Shown: positions 1 to 9,418, counted from the stretch's first letter. The stretch: 64,000 nucleotides of DNA from Bradyrhizobium sp. WBOS07 (GCF_024585165.1 NZ_CP029008.1:6653501-6717500), one strand, 5' to 3'. Program-made: numbers and translations. The notes: generated from the letters alone by a model not told the origin.

Positions 1-230
1 ACCAGCTGCGGCCGATCGGTTTTCCGGCGCCTGCCAAGGCCTGGTACAATGCGTTCGACCCCAAGGACGTGGTCGCGCTCTATCCGCTCGATGGTGCGAA
101 CTTCCCGGTCACGCCCGCCATCGAGAACTATGCGAACGTCCGCAACGGGACAGACAACCGCCACGGCATCGTGGGCTACCTCGACGATCCCGTGGTTGCG
201 CGGCACGTTCTCGATGCGCTGGGCTCCTGA
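1..230 (+). CDS. alpha/beta hydrolase-like protein, C-terminal fragment
   Basis: Only the last 75 codons are inside the window, and the reading frame enters at base 3. The peptide contains WYNAFDPKDVVALYPL followed about 30 residues later by NRHGIVGYLDDPVV. An acidic residue after a WYN-type strand, then a histidine before a hydrophobic helix, resembles the acid and histidine of an alpha/beta hydrolase (lipase/esterase) triad. The nucleophile would lie upstream, outside the window. A ~150-bp gap separates it from the next gene on the same strand. The family call is an inference from the tail alone; substrate is unknown. Confidence 0.5.
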   Translation, partial: QLRPIGFPAPAKAWYNAFDPKDVVALYPLDGANFPVTPAIENYANVRNGTDNRHGIVGYLDDPVVARHVLDALGS

Positions 231-381
231 ACTCCCATAAAAGCCCGACCGCAGGTCTCTCAATGGTTAACAAAGAGTCACCAAATGGCCACACCTGCCC
301 GCAAAAGCCGCAGGTGTGACCGGCGGTTCATTGACGGGCCCACGAAGGCATTGAATTATCGCACATATTTTGGGTGTTGCG

Positions 382-678
382 ATGTTAGAGATCAGTGTTT
401 TCTGCGTTATGCTGCTGGCGGCCGGCTATTGGACGACCATGTTCATCATGGGCCGTCGCAACGACGTCATCCATGGCAAGTTCGTGCATGTCGACGAGGA
501 GGGCGATCTGACCCGTTCCGCGATGCCGGCCCCGCCACCATTCCCGAAGCGCCCGGTCAAGCCCGTGCAACCTGCCAGGCAGCCATCCGCCAATGAGCTT
601 GCGGCCAAGCCGGTGAACAGCGAAGCGCTGCAATCCCTGCTCGCCGCGATCCAGCAGGATCTCAAGAGCATCGCCTGA
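382..678 (+). CDS. small membrane-anchored proline-rich protein
   Basis: A 98-residue product from ATG 382; an in-frame TTG at 370 is an alternative start. One hydrophobic segment covers about residues 3-20, followed by a basic GRR and a soluble tail with a proline-rich stretch (PAPPPFPKRPVKPVQPARQP, about residues 49-68) and a short C-terminal amphipathic helix (LQSLLAAIQQDLKSI). This suggests a single-pass inner-membrane protein with the tail on one side. No domain is recognised. It ends 14 bp before the 3' end of the convergent metallophosphoesterase gene. Neither start has a strong Shine-Dalgarno sequence. Confidence 0.6.
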   Translation: MLEISVFCVMLLAAGYWTTMFIMGRRNDVIHGKFVHVDEEGDLTRSAMPAPPPFPKRPVKPVQPARQPSANELAAKPVNSEALQSLLAAIQQDLKSIA

Positions 679-691
679 GCCGATCGATGCG

Positions 692-1534
692 CTAGTGCTC
701 GCCGCCCATCTGGGCGAGGAGCTCTTCGATGTCGACATCCACCTGGCCCGCGGCCCTGACGTGGCGGACCTCGAAACTGTCGGGGCGGAAGCGATATTCG
801 ACCAATCCGACTTCCTTGATCGCGACCCGGTCCTGCCGCCGATCATTGATGATGAAGCCGGCCGACGGCGCCCAGACATGGCGGGTGTGGCGGAAGGTGA
901 AGTCGCGCCGCTGGTGCACGTGGCCGCTGGCGACGAGGCGCAGATCGATCCTCCCGAGCATCTCGATCAGCCGTGCCCGCGCCGGCTGCGGCACGTAGCG
1001 GATCGAGGTCTCCGGCGCTTCAGGATCGTCGGGCAGGTCGAGAAACAGCGGCTTGTGCAGGAACAGCGCGACCGGCCTGCCGTTCGTGCGTGATATCTCC
1101 GAGGCGAGCCAATCGAATTGCTCCGCCTCGAAGGCGAGCCCTGAATTCATCACCAGCGAATTGAGGCCGATGAAGCGCCAGCCCGCGGCCTCGGATGTCC
1201 AATGATCCGCGCCGATGATGTCGCAGAACTGCCGGCGGTGCGCCTCGCTGACCGGCGGCTTCGGCGCCGGCCCGATCGCGGTCGGATTATCGCCGATGTC
1301 GTGATTGCCGGGGATGTAGCGGCACGCGACGGGCAGGGCGTCGTGCAGGCCTTTGGCGAAGACCATATCGTCGCGGCCGGTCGGGCCGTCGAAGGCGACG
1401 TCGCCGGTGTTGACGACGAGATCGGGCCTCTGGGCGTCGATGTGCTCGCAAACCCGGTGGAAGTTGGCGACGAGGCCAGGGAAGCGGCGGCCGAGATGGG
1501 TGTCGGAAATCTGGGTCAGGCGAAATTCGGACAT
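692..1534 (-). CDS. metallophosphoesterase (calcineurin-like, Icc/CpdA type)
   Basis: This 280-residue protein carries the full dinuclear metal-site signature of calcineurin-like phosphoesterases: D11-x-H13 in ISDTHLG, D45 in NTGDVAFDG, N77-H78 in PGNHD, H160 in LFLHKPLF and H205-x-H207 in ASGHVHQ. The size and the spacing fit cyclic-nucleotide phosphodiesterase-like members (Icc/CpdA), which hydrolyse phosphodiesters in the cytoplasm. The substrate cannot be read from sequence. It is convergent with the small membrane gene and lies downstream of the membrane gene at 1604-2218 on the same strand, separated by 69 bp. Confidence 0.85.
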   Translation of the reverse strand: MSEFRLTQISDTHLGRRFPGLVANFHRVCEHIDAQRPDLVVNTGDVAFDGPTGRDDMVFAKGLHDALPVACRYIPGNHDIGDNPTAIGPAPKPPVSEAHRRQFCDIIGADHWTSEAAGWRFIGLNSLVMNSGLAFEAEQFDWLASEISRTNGRPVALFLHKPLFLDLPDDPEAPETSIRYVPQPARARLIEMLGRIDLRLVASGHVHQRRDFTFRHTRHVWAPSAGFIINDRRQDRVAIKEVGLVEYRFRPDSFEVRHVRAAGQVDVDIEELLAQMGGEH

Positions 1535-1603
1535 GCGATCAACTTACGCGTTGTCGCGCGTCGGAACGATGACGGCGCCGGCATGGATCGCGCCGAACAA
1601 AGT

Positions 1604-2218
1604 TTAAAGCACGCGGTAGCGGATCGTGTAGCCGTCCTGCGGCGCGATGGGACCGGCAAGCGGCGAGGCGATGCGGTCGGCGAGGTGCCAGGGGCCGAAC
1701 TCGCCGGTGCGATGCGGTTCGGCGGGCAGGCGGAGACGGAACTCGAACGTGCCCTTGCCCGGCAGGTTCACGACCAGCATGCGGTCCGCGGTGCGGTGGT
1801 TGAGCGCGACGGCGCCGCGCAGCAGCGCGCGGCCGTCGGCGAGATCGCGCACGCCGCCGATCAGCGCCAGCGTCTGGTTGCGGTCGGTGTGCAGCTCGAT
1901 CTGGCTGTCGGTCATGGCCGTCAGCACCTCGCGGGGCATGCGGATCTCGAACTCGACGGCGGGCTTGGACGGATTGAGACCGAGATAGGCAAGCGCGGCG
2001 TGGCGCATGTCGTAGGCGGCAAAGGCGAACAGGGCGAGCGCGGCGAGCGCCGCAAGGCCATGCCGGGCCACGTCACGCCAGCTCCGGTAGCTCAGACGAA
2101 AATACACCGTCATCGCCAGCGCGACCGCGAGTGCCATCGCGATGCCCGACAGTGCCGACATCAGGATACCGAGCTGGCCGTCGGCGGATACGGTCCAGAG
2201 GCTGGACAGGGTGGTCAT
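1604..2218 (-). CDS. hypothetical inner-membrane protein
   Basis: A 204-residue product not matched to a named family. Two hydrophobic segments (about residues 17-40 and 53-69) are followed by a ~135-residue soluble domain rich in beta-type alternation, with phrases such as PAVEFEIRMPREVL and GKGTFEFRLRLPAEP. That suggests a small beta-sandwich domain exposed on one face of the membrane. It is co-oriented with the metallophosphoesterase downstream and may be co-transcribed with it. No catalytic motif is visible. Confidence 0.6.
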   Translation of the reverse strand: MTTLSSLWTVSADGQLGILMSALSGIAMALAVALAMTVYFRLSYRSWRDVARHGLAALAALALFAFAAYDMRHAALAYLGLNPSKPAVEFEIRMPREVLTAMTDSQIELHTDRNQTLALIGGVRDLADGRALLRGAVALNHRTADRMLVVNLPGKGTFEFRLRLPAEPHRTGEFGPWHLADRIASPLAGPIAPQDGYTIRYRVL

Positions 2219-2378
2219 GGCGCCATCTCGCCTTGGGCCCCGAGAGGGGCCGAAACCGCTTTAACGATCGGTGGTTGGTCGCAAGATCGGGAAGGCCGGT
2301 TCAACTCGCTGATTGTCAGCGTCGGAAGTCGCGGCTAATGACGGTCCGCGCGGCGTTTCGCCTTCCGGGAAAGTTCCG

Positions 2379-2801
2379 ATGTCCGTTCAAATGGTCTTGC
2401 TGCCGGTCTTCGTCCAGATCGGGCTCACCTTCGCCCTGCTGATCGGTATGGTCGTCGCGCGCCGCAGGACGCTGGTCTCGGGCGAGACCAGGATCCGCGA
2501 CATCGCGCTCGGCGAGCCGAACTGGCCCAAGGGCGCCACCCAGATCGCCAATTGCTACCGCAACCAGTTCGAGCTGCCGGTGCTGTTCTACGTCCTGATC
2601 GCGCTGGCCTTGCCGCTGCGCCGCGCCGATCTCTTCATCGTGCTGATGTCCTGGGTGTTCGTGGTGACGCGCTTTGCCCATGCCGGGGTGTTCGTCTCCT
2701 CGAACGATCTCGGTCGGCGCTCTACGGTCTGGCTCGCCGGCGTGCTGGTGCTGCTGGCGATGTGGATCTACTTCGCGCTGAAGCTCTTGTTGCTGATCTA
2801 G
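2379..2801 (+). CDS. MAPEG-family membrane protein
   Basis: A 140-residue integral membrane protein from ATG 2379, with four predicted membrane helices (about residues 5-27, 65-80, 85-103 and 115-138). The loop after helix 1 and the segment NCYRNQFELPVLFY match the MAPEG family (membrane-associated proteins in eicosanoid and glutathione metabolism), where an Asn/Arg-rich helix 2 lines the glutathione site. Bacterial members are mostly uncharacterised. An upstream in-frame extension to 2313 is possible, but it adds a non-hydrophobic leader unusual for the family. It ends 36 bp before the rRNA methyltransferase gene. Confidence 0.75.
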   Translation: MSVQMVLLPVFVQIGLTFALLIGMVVARRRTLVSGETRIRDIALGEPNWPKGATQIANCYRNQFELPVLFYVLIALALPLRRADLFIVLMSWVFVVTRFAHAGVFVSSNDLGRRSTVWLAGVLVLLAMWIYFALKLLLLI

Positions 2802-2837
2802 GCGCCCGCCCGTCCATGCTGATCTGAAAGATCGAGA

Positions 2838-4136
2838 ATGACCCCCGCTGCCCGGCTGTCCGCAGCCATCGAACTGATCGACACCATCGAGAAGGACCGC
2901 GTGCCCGCGGCCAAGGCGCTGAAGGAGTGGGGCACCGCGCACCGCTTCGCCGGTTCCGGCGACCGCGCCGCCATCGCCGGCCTGGTCTGGGACGTGCTGC
3001 GCCGCTACGCCTCGAGCGCTTATCTGATGGATTCCGATACCGCGCGCGCGCGGCTGATCGGCATGCTCCGGCTCGAGCGCGGCATGGACGCGGCGACGAT
3101 GGGCGCCTTGTTCGACGGCAGCCGCTTCGCCCCGGCGCCGCTGACCGAGGCCGAGCTGGCTGCGCTCGCCTCGCGGTCGCTCGAGGGTGCGCCGGCCGCG
3201 ATCGCCGGCGACTATCCCGAATGGCTGGATCCGCACCTTGCAAAGGTGTTCGGCGAGGACCGCGCGGCGGAGGCGGCCGCGATGGCCAGCCGGGCCCCGC
3301 TCGACCTGCGCGTCAACACGCTAAAATCCAATCGCGACAAGGTGCTGCGCAATCTTGCTCATCTTCATGCGAAACCGACGCCGTGGTCCGCAACCGGCTT
3401 GCGCATCGAGCTTTCGGCCGATGCGCGCAACCCCGGCATCCAGGCGGAAGAGGATTTCATCAAGGGCGCCGTTGAAGTGCAGGATGAGGGATCGCAGCTG
3501 GCGGCACAATTCACCGCGGCAAAGCCCGGCGAGCAGGTGATCGACCTCTGCGCCGGCGCTGGCGGCAAGACGCTGGCGCTCGCAGCGCTGATGCAGGGCA
3601 AGGGCCGGCTGATCGCAACCGACCGCGACAAGCGCCAGCTCGCGCCGATCCACGAGCGGCTGTCGCGCGCCGGCGTGCACAATGCTGATGTGCGCACGCC
3701 CAAGGGCGAGGTCGACCCGCTGGCCGACATCCGTGCCTCGGCTGATCTGATCGTGATCGATGCGCCGTGCACGGGAACCGGAACCTGGCGCCGTAACCCC
3801 GATGCGAAATGGCGCATGCGCCCCGGCGCGCTGGAGATTCGCCTGCGCGACCAGGCCGAGGTGCTGGCGCGGGCGGTTCCGCTGGTAAAGCTGGGCGGCC
3901 GTATCGCCTACATCACCTGCTCGGTGCTGGCGGAAGAGAACGGCGAGCAGGTGAGGGCGTTCGTCGCGCGCCATGGTGAGTTTGCGGTCGTGCCACCCGA
4001 GCAGACCGCAAGCGTGCTCTGGGACAAGGCGGACGATTTCGCGCAGGCCGCACGACGCTCGGACGAAGGCTGGCTGATGACGCCGCGGCGTACCGGCACG
4101 GACGGGTTTTTCGTGGCGGTGCTGAAAAAGACGTAG
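2838..4136 (+). CDS. RsmB/NOP-family rRNA (cytosine-5) methyltransferase
   Basis: This 432-residue protein has an N-terminal NusB-like/RsmB helical region (about 1-140) and a C-terminal Rossmann methyltransferase. The SAM-binding motif I is VIDLCAGAGGKTL (residues 234-246). The two family cysteines are C311 in the DAPCTGTGTW motif and C361 in ITCSVLAEEN. Known RsmB/NOP enzymes use one as nucleophile on C6 of cytosine and the other for release. The position modified cannot be told from sequence. It follows the MAPEG gene by 36 bp on the same strand and is followed by an intergenic palindrome. Confidence 0.88.
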   Translation: MTPAARLSAAIELIDTIEKDRVPAAKALKEWGTAHRFAGSGDRAAIAGLVWDVLRRYASSAYLMDSDTARARLIGMLRLERGMDAATMGALFDGSRFAPAPLTEAELAALASRSLEGAPAAIAGDYPEWLDPHLAKVFGEDRAAEAAAMASRAPLDLRVNTLKSNRDKVLRNLAHLHAKPTPWSATGLRIELSADARNPGIQAEEDFIKGAVEVQDEGSQLAAQFTAAKPGEQVIDLCAGAGGKTLALAALMQGKGRLIATDRDKRQLAPIHERLSRAGVHNADVRTPKGEVDPLADIRASADLIVIDAPCTGTGTWRRNPDAKWRMRPGALEIRLRDQAEVLARAVPLVKLGGRIAYITCSVLAEENGEQVRAFVARHGEFAVVPPEQTASVLWDKADDFAQAARRSDEGWLMTPRRTGTDGFFVAVLKKT

Positions 4137-4141
4137 CTCTT

Positions 4142-4233
4142 GTAGGGTAGGCAAAGCGAAGCGTGCCCACGCTCTTGCCCATTGTTGAAAGGTGGTGGGC
4201 ACGGCGCGAAGTGCGCGCCTTGCCCACCCTACG
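4142..4233. repeat. Bradyrhizobium-type intergenic palindrome
   Basis: An imperfect inverted repeat of about 92 bp. The left arm contains GTAGGGTAGGCAAAGCGAAG and CGTGCCCAC; the right arm contains GTGGGCACGGCGCGAAG and CTTGCCCACCCTAC. Arms of this kind (GTAGGGTGGGCAAAGCG) are a familiar dispersed intergenic element in bradyrhizobial genomes. It sits between the methyltransferase 3' end and the cold-shock gene 3' end, so it could also fold in both transcripts. Confidence 0.65.
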
Positions 4234-4257
4234 ACACCGCCCATGGCGCTCCCAAAC

Positions 4258-4296
4258 AAAAGCCCCGCGAACCGGATCCCGGTCGCGGGGCCTTTT
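4258..4296 (-). terminator. intrinsic terminator, probably bidirectional
   Basis: A GC-rich hairpin (AAAAGCCCCGCGA ... TCGCGGGGCCTTTT) flanked by A-run and T-run. It lies about 50 bp downstream of the cold-shock gene on the minus strand and also downstream of the plus-strand methyltransferase gene. The symmetric A/T flanks allow termination from either direction. Confidence 0.8.
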
Positions 4297-4345
4297 AACT
4301 CTGGCGTTCTGCCGGTACGTCCGCGGTCAGAACGTTGCGCGGGCG

Positions 4346-4555
4346 TTAGCCGACGCGGAGATTGTCAGCCGACGACTTGCCGCTGCGGCGGTCGGCGACG
4401 ATGTCGAACGAGACCTTCTGACCCTCGTTGAGGGAGGAGAGGCCAGCGCGCTCGACGGCGCTGATGTGCACGAACACGTCCTTCTGGCCGTCGTCCGGCT
4501 GAATGAAACCATAACCCTTTTGGGTGTTGAACCACTTCACGGTGCCCATAGCCAT
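4346..4555 (-). CDS. cold-shock protein, CspA family
   Basis: A 69-residue single cold-shock domain. RNP1 is KGYGFIQP (residues 13-20) and RNP2 is VFVHIS (27-32), the two aromatic motifs that bind single-stranded nucleic acid in this OB-fold family. The length is normal for CspA-type RNA chaperones. It is monocistronic, with a strong terminator downstream and about 265 bp to the next gene upstream, which leaves room for the long 5' leader often used for temperature control. Which csp paralogue it is cannot be decided here. Confidence 0.92.
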   Translation of the reverse strand: MAMGTVKWFNTQKGYGFIQPDDGQKDVFVHISAVERAGLSSLNEGQKVSFDIVADRRSGKSSADNLRVG

Positions 4556-4820
4556 GGGAATTTCCTTTAGTTAGTTAGAGAGAGTACGCACGTGGACCGG
4601 AACGCAGCATTGCGCCCATAGCCCTGTTCAGTCGATGTTTGGAGAAGTCATCTGAAGCGTGCGCGCCCGTTAGCAACGAGGCGAAGCGGCCCAGTCGTTC
4701 GGCCAAGTATCGATGATCACAATATAGCGAGAATTTGGGGCCAGTTCAAGGCACCACCCGTGGCTCGGAACGTCGCAGGACTTTGCTATTTTGCGGTGCA
4801 AATTAACCGCTCGCCGCAAC

Positions 4821-5153
4821 TCAGTCCACGATGAAGAGCGTCGCTCCGGTTGCAGTCGAGGACCGGTGCGCGGCGTCGCCGAAATCCGAGACCTGGTAGC
4901 TCATCCCCGCCGTCAGCTTGAAGGTGCGCCCGTCGCGCAGCTCGGAGTCGAGCTCGCCCTTCAGCACATAGAGGACGTGGCCGCGGTCGCACCAATGGTC
5001 GGCCAGGTAACCTGGCGAATATTGCACCATCCGCACCCGGAGTTCGCCGATATTGAGCGTGCGCCACAACGCCTGCCCCGTCTCACCAGGATGCGTGGTT
5101 GCCTCGACTTTGCTCCAGTCGGTGACCGTGAAGGGGGAGGTGGGGAGTTTCAT
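4821..5153 (-). CDS. small cupin-fold protein with DHWC motif
   Basis: A 110-residue protein starting MKLPTSPFTV. The motif DHWC at residues 52-55 followed by H59 and the glycine-rich turn LKGELDSELRDG are typical of the small cupin family annotated as DHCW-motif cupin-fold proteins. The histidines probably bind a metal in the beta barrel. An upstream in-frame ATG at 5222 would add 23 non-conserved residues and is disfavoured. No biochemical role is established for this family. It lies about 110 bp downstream of the EEP-family gene on the same strand. Confidence 0.7.
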   Translation of the reverse strand: MKLPTSPFTVTDWSKVEATTHPGETGQALWRTLNIGELRVRMVQYSPGYLADHWCDRGHVLYVLKGELDSELRDGRTFKLTAGMSYQVSDFGDAAHRSSTATGATLFIVD

Positions 5154-5260
5154 GGGGGAGAATCCGGTCAATGCGGCTGTGCGGTCTCCCTCATAGCTGC
5201 AAACGCGACCGTCGCAAGTCATCGGCGGCGCCGGAGAGGCCGGCGCCGACGGGCGGGCTG

Positions 5261-6370
5261 CTAGATATCGAGCTCGGCCCAGATTGCGGCATGGTCGGAG
5301 GCGGCCTCGACTTCCCTGGTGATCGTCGGGAAATGAGGGAAGAGGTCGCCGTTCTTGCCGCCCCAGACGCCCAGGCGGAAGATGCCGCCGGCCGTCGCCT
5401 TGTCGAACAGGGCCGGTGACAGCAGGACGTAGTCGATCTTGTTCGACGCGGTGCCGTTCTTGAACGTGCCCGGTCGGCCGCCATCATCGAACCCGTCGAG
5501 CTCGCTGATGTCCTTCAGCCCGGTTTGATGAAACAGCGGGCTGAGCGGATCGCTGTCCGGCGTGTCGTTGAAGTCGCCGATCACCGCGATGAAATCGTGC
5601 TTCTGGCGGAGCTGGCGATAGATGGTCGCGGTGCGTGCGGCCTGACGCTTGCGCTTGGCGTTCGACGTCGCCTGGGAGCCGAATCCCTTGCTCTTGAAGT
5701 GATTGGCGAGAACGACGAGCGAATTCCCCTCCGCCGTCTGAACCTCGAACTGCGCGCAATCCCGGCTGAAGATGAGGCCATCCTCGTCTTCGTCATCGAC
5801 GTGGCTCGCGATCGAGACGATCTCGAACTTCTTCCTGGTCATGAGCCCGACATCGATGCCCCGATCGTCATTGCCGTCGATCAGCATGATGTGGTCGTAG
5901 GGCGTTGCCTCGACGGAGGGCATCACGTCCTTGCAGAACCGGACGAGGGCGGGCCGGCTTTCCGCTTCCACCACGCCGAGCACGTCCGCATCGATCTCCT
6001 TCATGACCCGCGCGGTGTTGCGTGTCGCCTCTTCGTTGACCTGCTCCACCGTCAGATCGACCCATCCGATCCAGTCGCCCCGTCCGTCTGCAACGACCTG
6101 GATCGGTCCGCTTTGCGGCCGCTTGACGAGATGGCCGCGATTCTGGCGCAGGATCGCGTATTTGTTCTCGTCGGACTTCTTGAGGCCGAGCACATCCAGC
6201 AGCTCGACGATCTTCTTCTTGTCGTTCGCTGTGTATTTGTCCTTGCCGAGGATGGCGTTGATGTCGGCCTGCGCCTTGAGGATGGTCTTGCCTTCCTCCG
6301 AGAAGCCGGGGCCGCTGAGCGCACGCGCGCGCATGAAAAGATTTTCCACGTTGAAGGATGCGAGCTTCAT
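5261..6370 (-). CDS. endonuclease/exonuclease/phosphatase (EEP) family hydrolase
   Basis: A 369-residue protein starting MKLASFNVENLF, preceded by GGGAG eight bases upstream. It has the ordered EEP motifs: FNVENLF near the N-terminus (metal-binding Glu), LANHFKSKG in the middle, GDFNDTP (Asp/Asn catalytic pair) and the terminal ASDHAAIW (catalytic histidine). The fold covers DNases, sphingomyelinases and inositol phosphatases, so substrate is open. No signal peptide is seen from this start; a start at 6403 would add the hydrophobic MNFIFYPWEIF but lacks a better ribosome site. It is upstream of the cupin gene on the same strand. Confidence 0.8.
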   Translation of the reverse strand: MKLASFNVENLFMRARALSGPGFSEEGKTILKAQADINAILGKDKYTANDKKKIVELLDVLGLKKSDENKYAILRQNRGHLVKRPQSGPIQVVADGRGDWIGWVDLTVEQVNEEATRNTARVMKEIDADVLGVVEAESRPALVRFCKDVMPSVEATPYDHIMLIDGNDDRGIDVGLMTRKKFEIVSIASHVDDEDEDGLIFSRDCAQFEVQTAEGNSLVVLANHFKSKGFGSQATSNAKRKRQAARTATIYRQLRQKHDFIAVIGDFNDTPDSDPLSPLFHQTGLKDISELDGFDDGGRPGTFKNGTASNKIDYVLLSPALFDKATAGGIFRLGVWGGKNGDLFPHFPTITREVEAASDHAAIWAELDI

Positions 6371-6524
6371 GAAAATCTCCCAGGGATAAAAAATAAAATT
6401 CAATCAATGGTAGATATTATCAAGAGCCTCGCATCAAGTCGAGGCACTCGGATGGGCGCACGGCCGCGTGCGGCGAGCGGCGCCGGCCTTCGTCATACTG
6501 TCACAATCAAGGTGCGGAGAACCG

Positions 6525-6926
6525 TCACCCCACCAGATGGTTCGCCGAGCCCTGCACGATCAGGCCCGCATCGTTCACCCGCAGATACTCGCAGATCTTC
6601 ATGCCGCGCTCGTTCGCGTAGAACACCACGACGCTGTCCGGGCTGACGAACAGATCGATCAGCGAAAAATGCAGCTGCGGCACCAGCCCGAGCGCCTTGC
6701 CCCAATAGGCGCGCAAGGCATCCTTGCCGCGCACCGTGCCGCTGGCGTCGAATCCGAGCATCGGGATGCGGTCCGAGGTCATGACGGCGGCCTCGTCGTA
6801 GAGCGCGAGCACGCGCTCGAGATCGCGCGCGTTCCAGGCCTCGACCCAGCTCCGGCCGAGCGCGGCCAGGGTTGAGGGTTGATGCCGCGAAGACATCTGC
6901 TGTGAAGACATCTGCTTTGAAGACAT
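6525..6926 (-). CDS. NTF2-like (SnoaL-type) protein
   Basis: A 133-residue protein; ATG 6926 follows AGGGAGAACGCC, a good ribosome site. After a low-complexity start with three MSSxQ-type units, the segment [30 protein letters not shown] is the classic N-terminal helix-turn of NTF2-like cone folds, followed by the AYWGKAL helix and the beta strands [19 protein letters not shown]. Such proteins act as small enzymes or ligand-binding domains. No catalytic residue set is clear. It is divergent from guaA, with start codons 147 bp apart. Confidence 0.7.
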   Translation of the reverse strand: MSSKQMSSQQMSSRHQPSTLAALGRSWVEAWNARDLERVLALYDEAAVMTSDRIPMLGFDASGTVRGKDALRAYWGKALGLVPQLHFSLIDLFVSPDSVVVFYANERGMKICEYLRVNDAGLIVQGSANHLVG

Positions 6927-7073
6927 GGCGTTCTCCCTGATCGCCCCGGTTTGAGTGTGGGGCATAATAGGTCAATAATACTTACCTATATCGGTTTGTC
7001 CATGCCCAAAGAAGCATGTGGGCGTCCCGCCGCTGCGGTTGCGGCGCGCGCGGCGCCAGCGTATTTGCTGGCC

Positions 7074-8672
7074 ATGACAGCAGCACAGAACGACCGCTCC
7101 GCGTCGACGCCCTCCGTGGCCTCGGCGCATGACAAGATTCTCATCGTCGACTTCGGCAGCCAGGTGACGCAGCTGATCGCGCGCCGCGTGCGCGAGGACG
7201 GCGTCTATTGCGAGATCGTCCCGTTCAACAAGGCGGAAGCCGCCTTCGACGAGATGAAGCCGAAAGCGGTGATCCTCTCCGGCGGCCCTGAATCGGTGCA
7301 CGAGGCCGGCTCGCCCCGCGCCCCGCAACGGATCTTCGAGTCCGGCGTGCCCGTGATGGGCATCTGCTACGGCCAGATGACCATGGCGGCCCAGTTAGGG
7401 GGCGAGGTCGAGGGCGGCCATCACCGCGAATTCGGCCGCGCCGATGTCGAGGTGAAAGCGCCGAGCAAGCTGTTCGAGGACGTCTGGTCACCCGGCGGCA
7501 AGAACCAGGTCTGGATGAGCCACGGCGACCGCATCACAAAAATGCCGCCGGGCTTCTCCGTCGCCGGCACCTCACCGAACGCGCCGTTCGCGATCATCCA
7601 GGACGAGAGGCGGAAATATTACGGCCTGATGTTCCACCCCGAAGTGGTGCACACGCCGGACGGCGCAAAGCTGATCCGCAACTTCGTCCGCAAGATCGCC
7701 GGCCTCACCGGCGACTGGACCATGCGCGCCTTCCGCGAGGAGGAGATCGCGAAGATCCGCCAGCAGGTCGGCAAGGGCAGGGTGATCTGCGGCCTTTCCG
7801 GCGGGGTCGATTCCGCCGTCGCTGCCGTCTTGATCCACGAGGCCATCGGCGACCAGCTCACCTGCGTCTTCGTCGATCACGGCCTCCTGCGTCTCGACGA
7901 AGCCAAGACGGTGGTCGACCTGTTCCGCCACCATTACAACATCCCGCTCGTGCACGTGGATGCCTCAAAACAGTTCCTGGGCGAGCTCGAAGGCGTCACC
8001 GACCCCGAAACCAAGCGCAAGACCATCGGCCGCCTCTTCATCGAGGTGTTCGAGGCCGAGGCCAAGAAGATCGGCGGCGCCGACTTCCTGGCGCAAGGCA
8101 CGCTCTATCCTGATGTGATCGAGAGCGTCTCCTTCACCGGCGGTCCTTCCGTCACCATCAAGTCGCACCACAATGTCGGCGGCCTCCCTGCGCGCATGAA
8201 CATGAAGCTCGTCGAGCCCTTGCGCGAGCTGTTCAAGGACGAAGTGCGCAAGCTCGGGCGCGAGCTCGGCCTGCCCGAAATCTTCGTCGGCCGCCACCCG
8301 TTCCCGGGCCCGGGCCTTGCCATCCGCTGCCCCGGCGAGATCACGAAGGACAAGCTCGACATCCTGCGCAAGGCGGACGCCGTCTACATCGACCAGATCC
8401 GCAAGCACGGCCTCTACGACGAGATCTGGCAGGCCTTCGCGGTGCTGCTCCCGGTCAAGACCGTCGGCGTCATGGGCGACGGCCGCACCTACGACTACGT
8501 CGTGGGCCTCCGCGCCGTCACTTCCACCGACGGCATGACCGCGGACTTCTACCAGTTCGACATGAAATTTTTGGGCGAGACGGCGACGCGCATCATCAAC
8601 GAGGTGAAGGGCGTGAACCGGGTGGTGTACGACGTGACCAGCAAGCCGCCGGGGACGATCGAGTGGGAGTAG
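7074..8672 (+). CDS. guaA: GMP synthase (glutamine-hydrolysing)
   Basis: A 532-residue protein that converts XMP to GMP using glutamine and ATP, the last step of guanine nucleotide synthesis. The N-terminal class I glutamine amidotransferase has C98 in GICYGQM and H188/E190 in FHPEVVH. The ATP pyrophosphatase P-loop is SGGVDS (242-247). The C-terminal dimerisation domain ends with the conserved KPPGTIEWE. Length is normal for GuaA. ATG 7074 is chosen because the segment from 6951 is not conserved in character. The 3' end marks a sharp change to gene-poor sequence. Confidence 0.97.
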   Translation: MTAAQNDRSASTPSVASAHDKILIVDFGSQVTQLIARRVREDGVYCEIVPFNKAEAAFDEMKPKAVILSGGPESVHEAGSPRAPQRIFESGVPVMGICYGQMTMAAQLGGEVEGGHHREFGRADVEVKAPSKLFEDVWSPGGKNQVWMSHGDRITKMPPGFSVAGTSPNAPFAIIQDERRKYYGLMFHPEVVHTPDGAKLIRNFVRKIAGLTGDWTMRAFREEEIAKIRQQVGKGRVICGLSGGVDSAVAAVLIHEAIGDQLTCVFVDHGLLRLDEAKTVVDLFRHHYNIPLVHVDASKQFLGELEGVTDPETKRKTIGRLFIEVFEAEAKKIGGADFLAQGTLYPDVIESVSFTGGPSVTIKSHHNVGGLPARMNMKLVEPLRELFKDEVRKLGRELGLPEIFVGRHPFPGPGLAIRCPGEITKDKLDILRKADAVYIDQIRKHGLYDEIWQAFAVLLPVKTVGVMGDGRTYDYVVGLRAVTSTDGMTADFYQFDMKFLGETATRIINEVKGVNRVVYDVTSKPPGTIEWE

Positions 8673-9418
8673 GGGCTGCGGGCAGTTATCGCGTAGTTTG
8701 GCGCAGTCTTCGGAGCTTCTCTTGCATTCCAGATGCTCTGACCGAGATAGTTAGATTGGCGTAGCCCACCTGAGCTTGGCAAGCCATGGCTATCTGGACA
8801 ACAGAGTGCGGCAGCGCGGTCGAGCGTGCAGAAGGGACAGTGTGTTCAGCTGCGGGCGCAACACATGCCGGATACGACAGCAGAGTACAGGAAATTGGGG
8901 CGCGCCGCACAAATGGTGTTCGGCGCGAACATCCCCTCAGGCTCGTGATATCTAGGTCATGGCATTGAGTGGAGGCCGGGCCAAAGTACTTGCTCGCGGG
9001 CGTGAAGTCCTTGATGCCTGCGTTGGCCATGAAGAAATCTGTCGATTGTTGTAGCCAGTTCAGTTCGTGACAGGTGGGTGGCCGAGACCATGCGACGCTG
9101 CAGCTCCTTGCGTGGTGGTCGTAAACGGACGTCAGACTCCGGCTCGCAATAGTCACAGGTATGTTGAAATTCAGGACGAGCCGCAGCCCGAGCTCAGTGA
9201 TCAGCTGTGATCCGCGATTGCCTTCAAGTGATCCGCGGCCAAGGCATCGAATGCTCAGTAAAAATCGTCCGTGAAGACTTTCGCAGCAAGCAACTGAATT
9301 ATCCTTACTTCTATAGTCCTAAAACGAAGATTTCGCAGCGCGCGAAGAGGGCGGAGGTAGCTAGCGCGGAGAATTCGCGCACCTGACGATTGCTGCGACG
9401 ATAGCGGGCGAGTCTCGA
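8673..9418. other. gene-poor stretch after guaA
   Basis: About 750 bp without a convincing gene. The longest minus-strand frame (8686-9156) has no ribosome site and no family resemblance, and plus-strand frames are short. I see no tRNA, no integrase and no copy of the guaA 3' end here. Base composition drops compared with guaA. It may be a decayed island edge. Confidence 0.5.

Noticed and set aside
1202..2338. A 378-codon plus-strand frame
   Set aside because: It is antisense to the metallophosphoesterase and the membrane protein, both of which have clear motifs or membrane pattern. Its composition is the low-complexity A/G/R type seen in shadows of GC-rich genes.
3321..4259. A 312-codon minus-strand frame opposite the RsmB-type gene
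   Set aside because: The plus strand has catalytic cysteines and a SAM motif. The minus frame has no domain.
8686..9156. A 156-codon minus-strand frame after guaA
   Set aside because: No ribosome site, no domain, and unusual residue use. Treated as gene-poor sequence.
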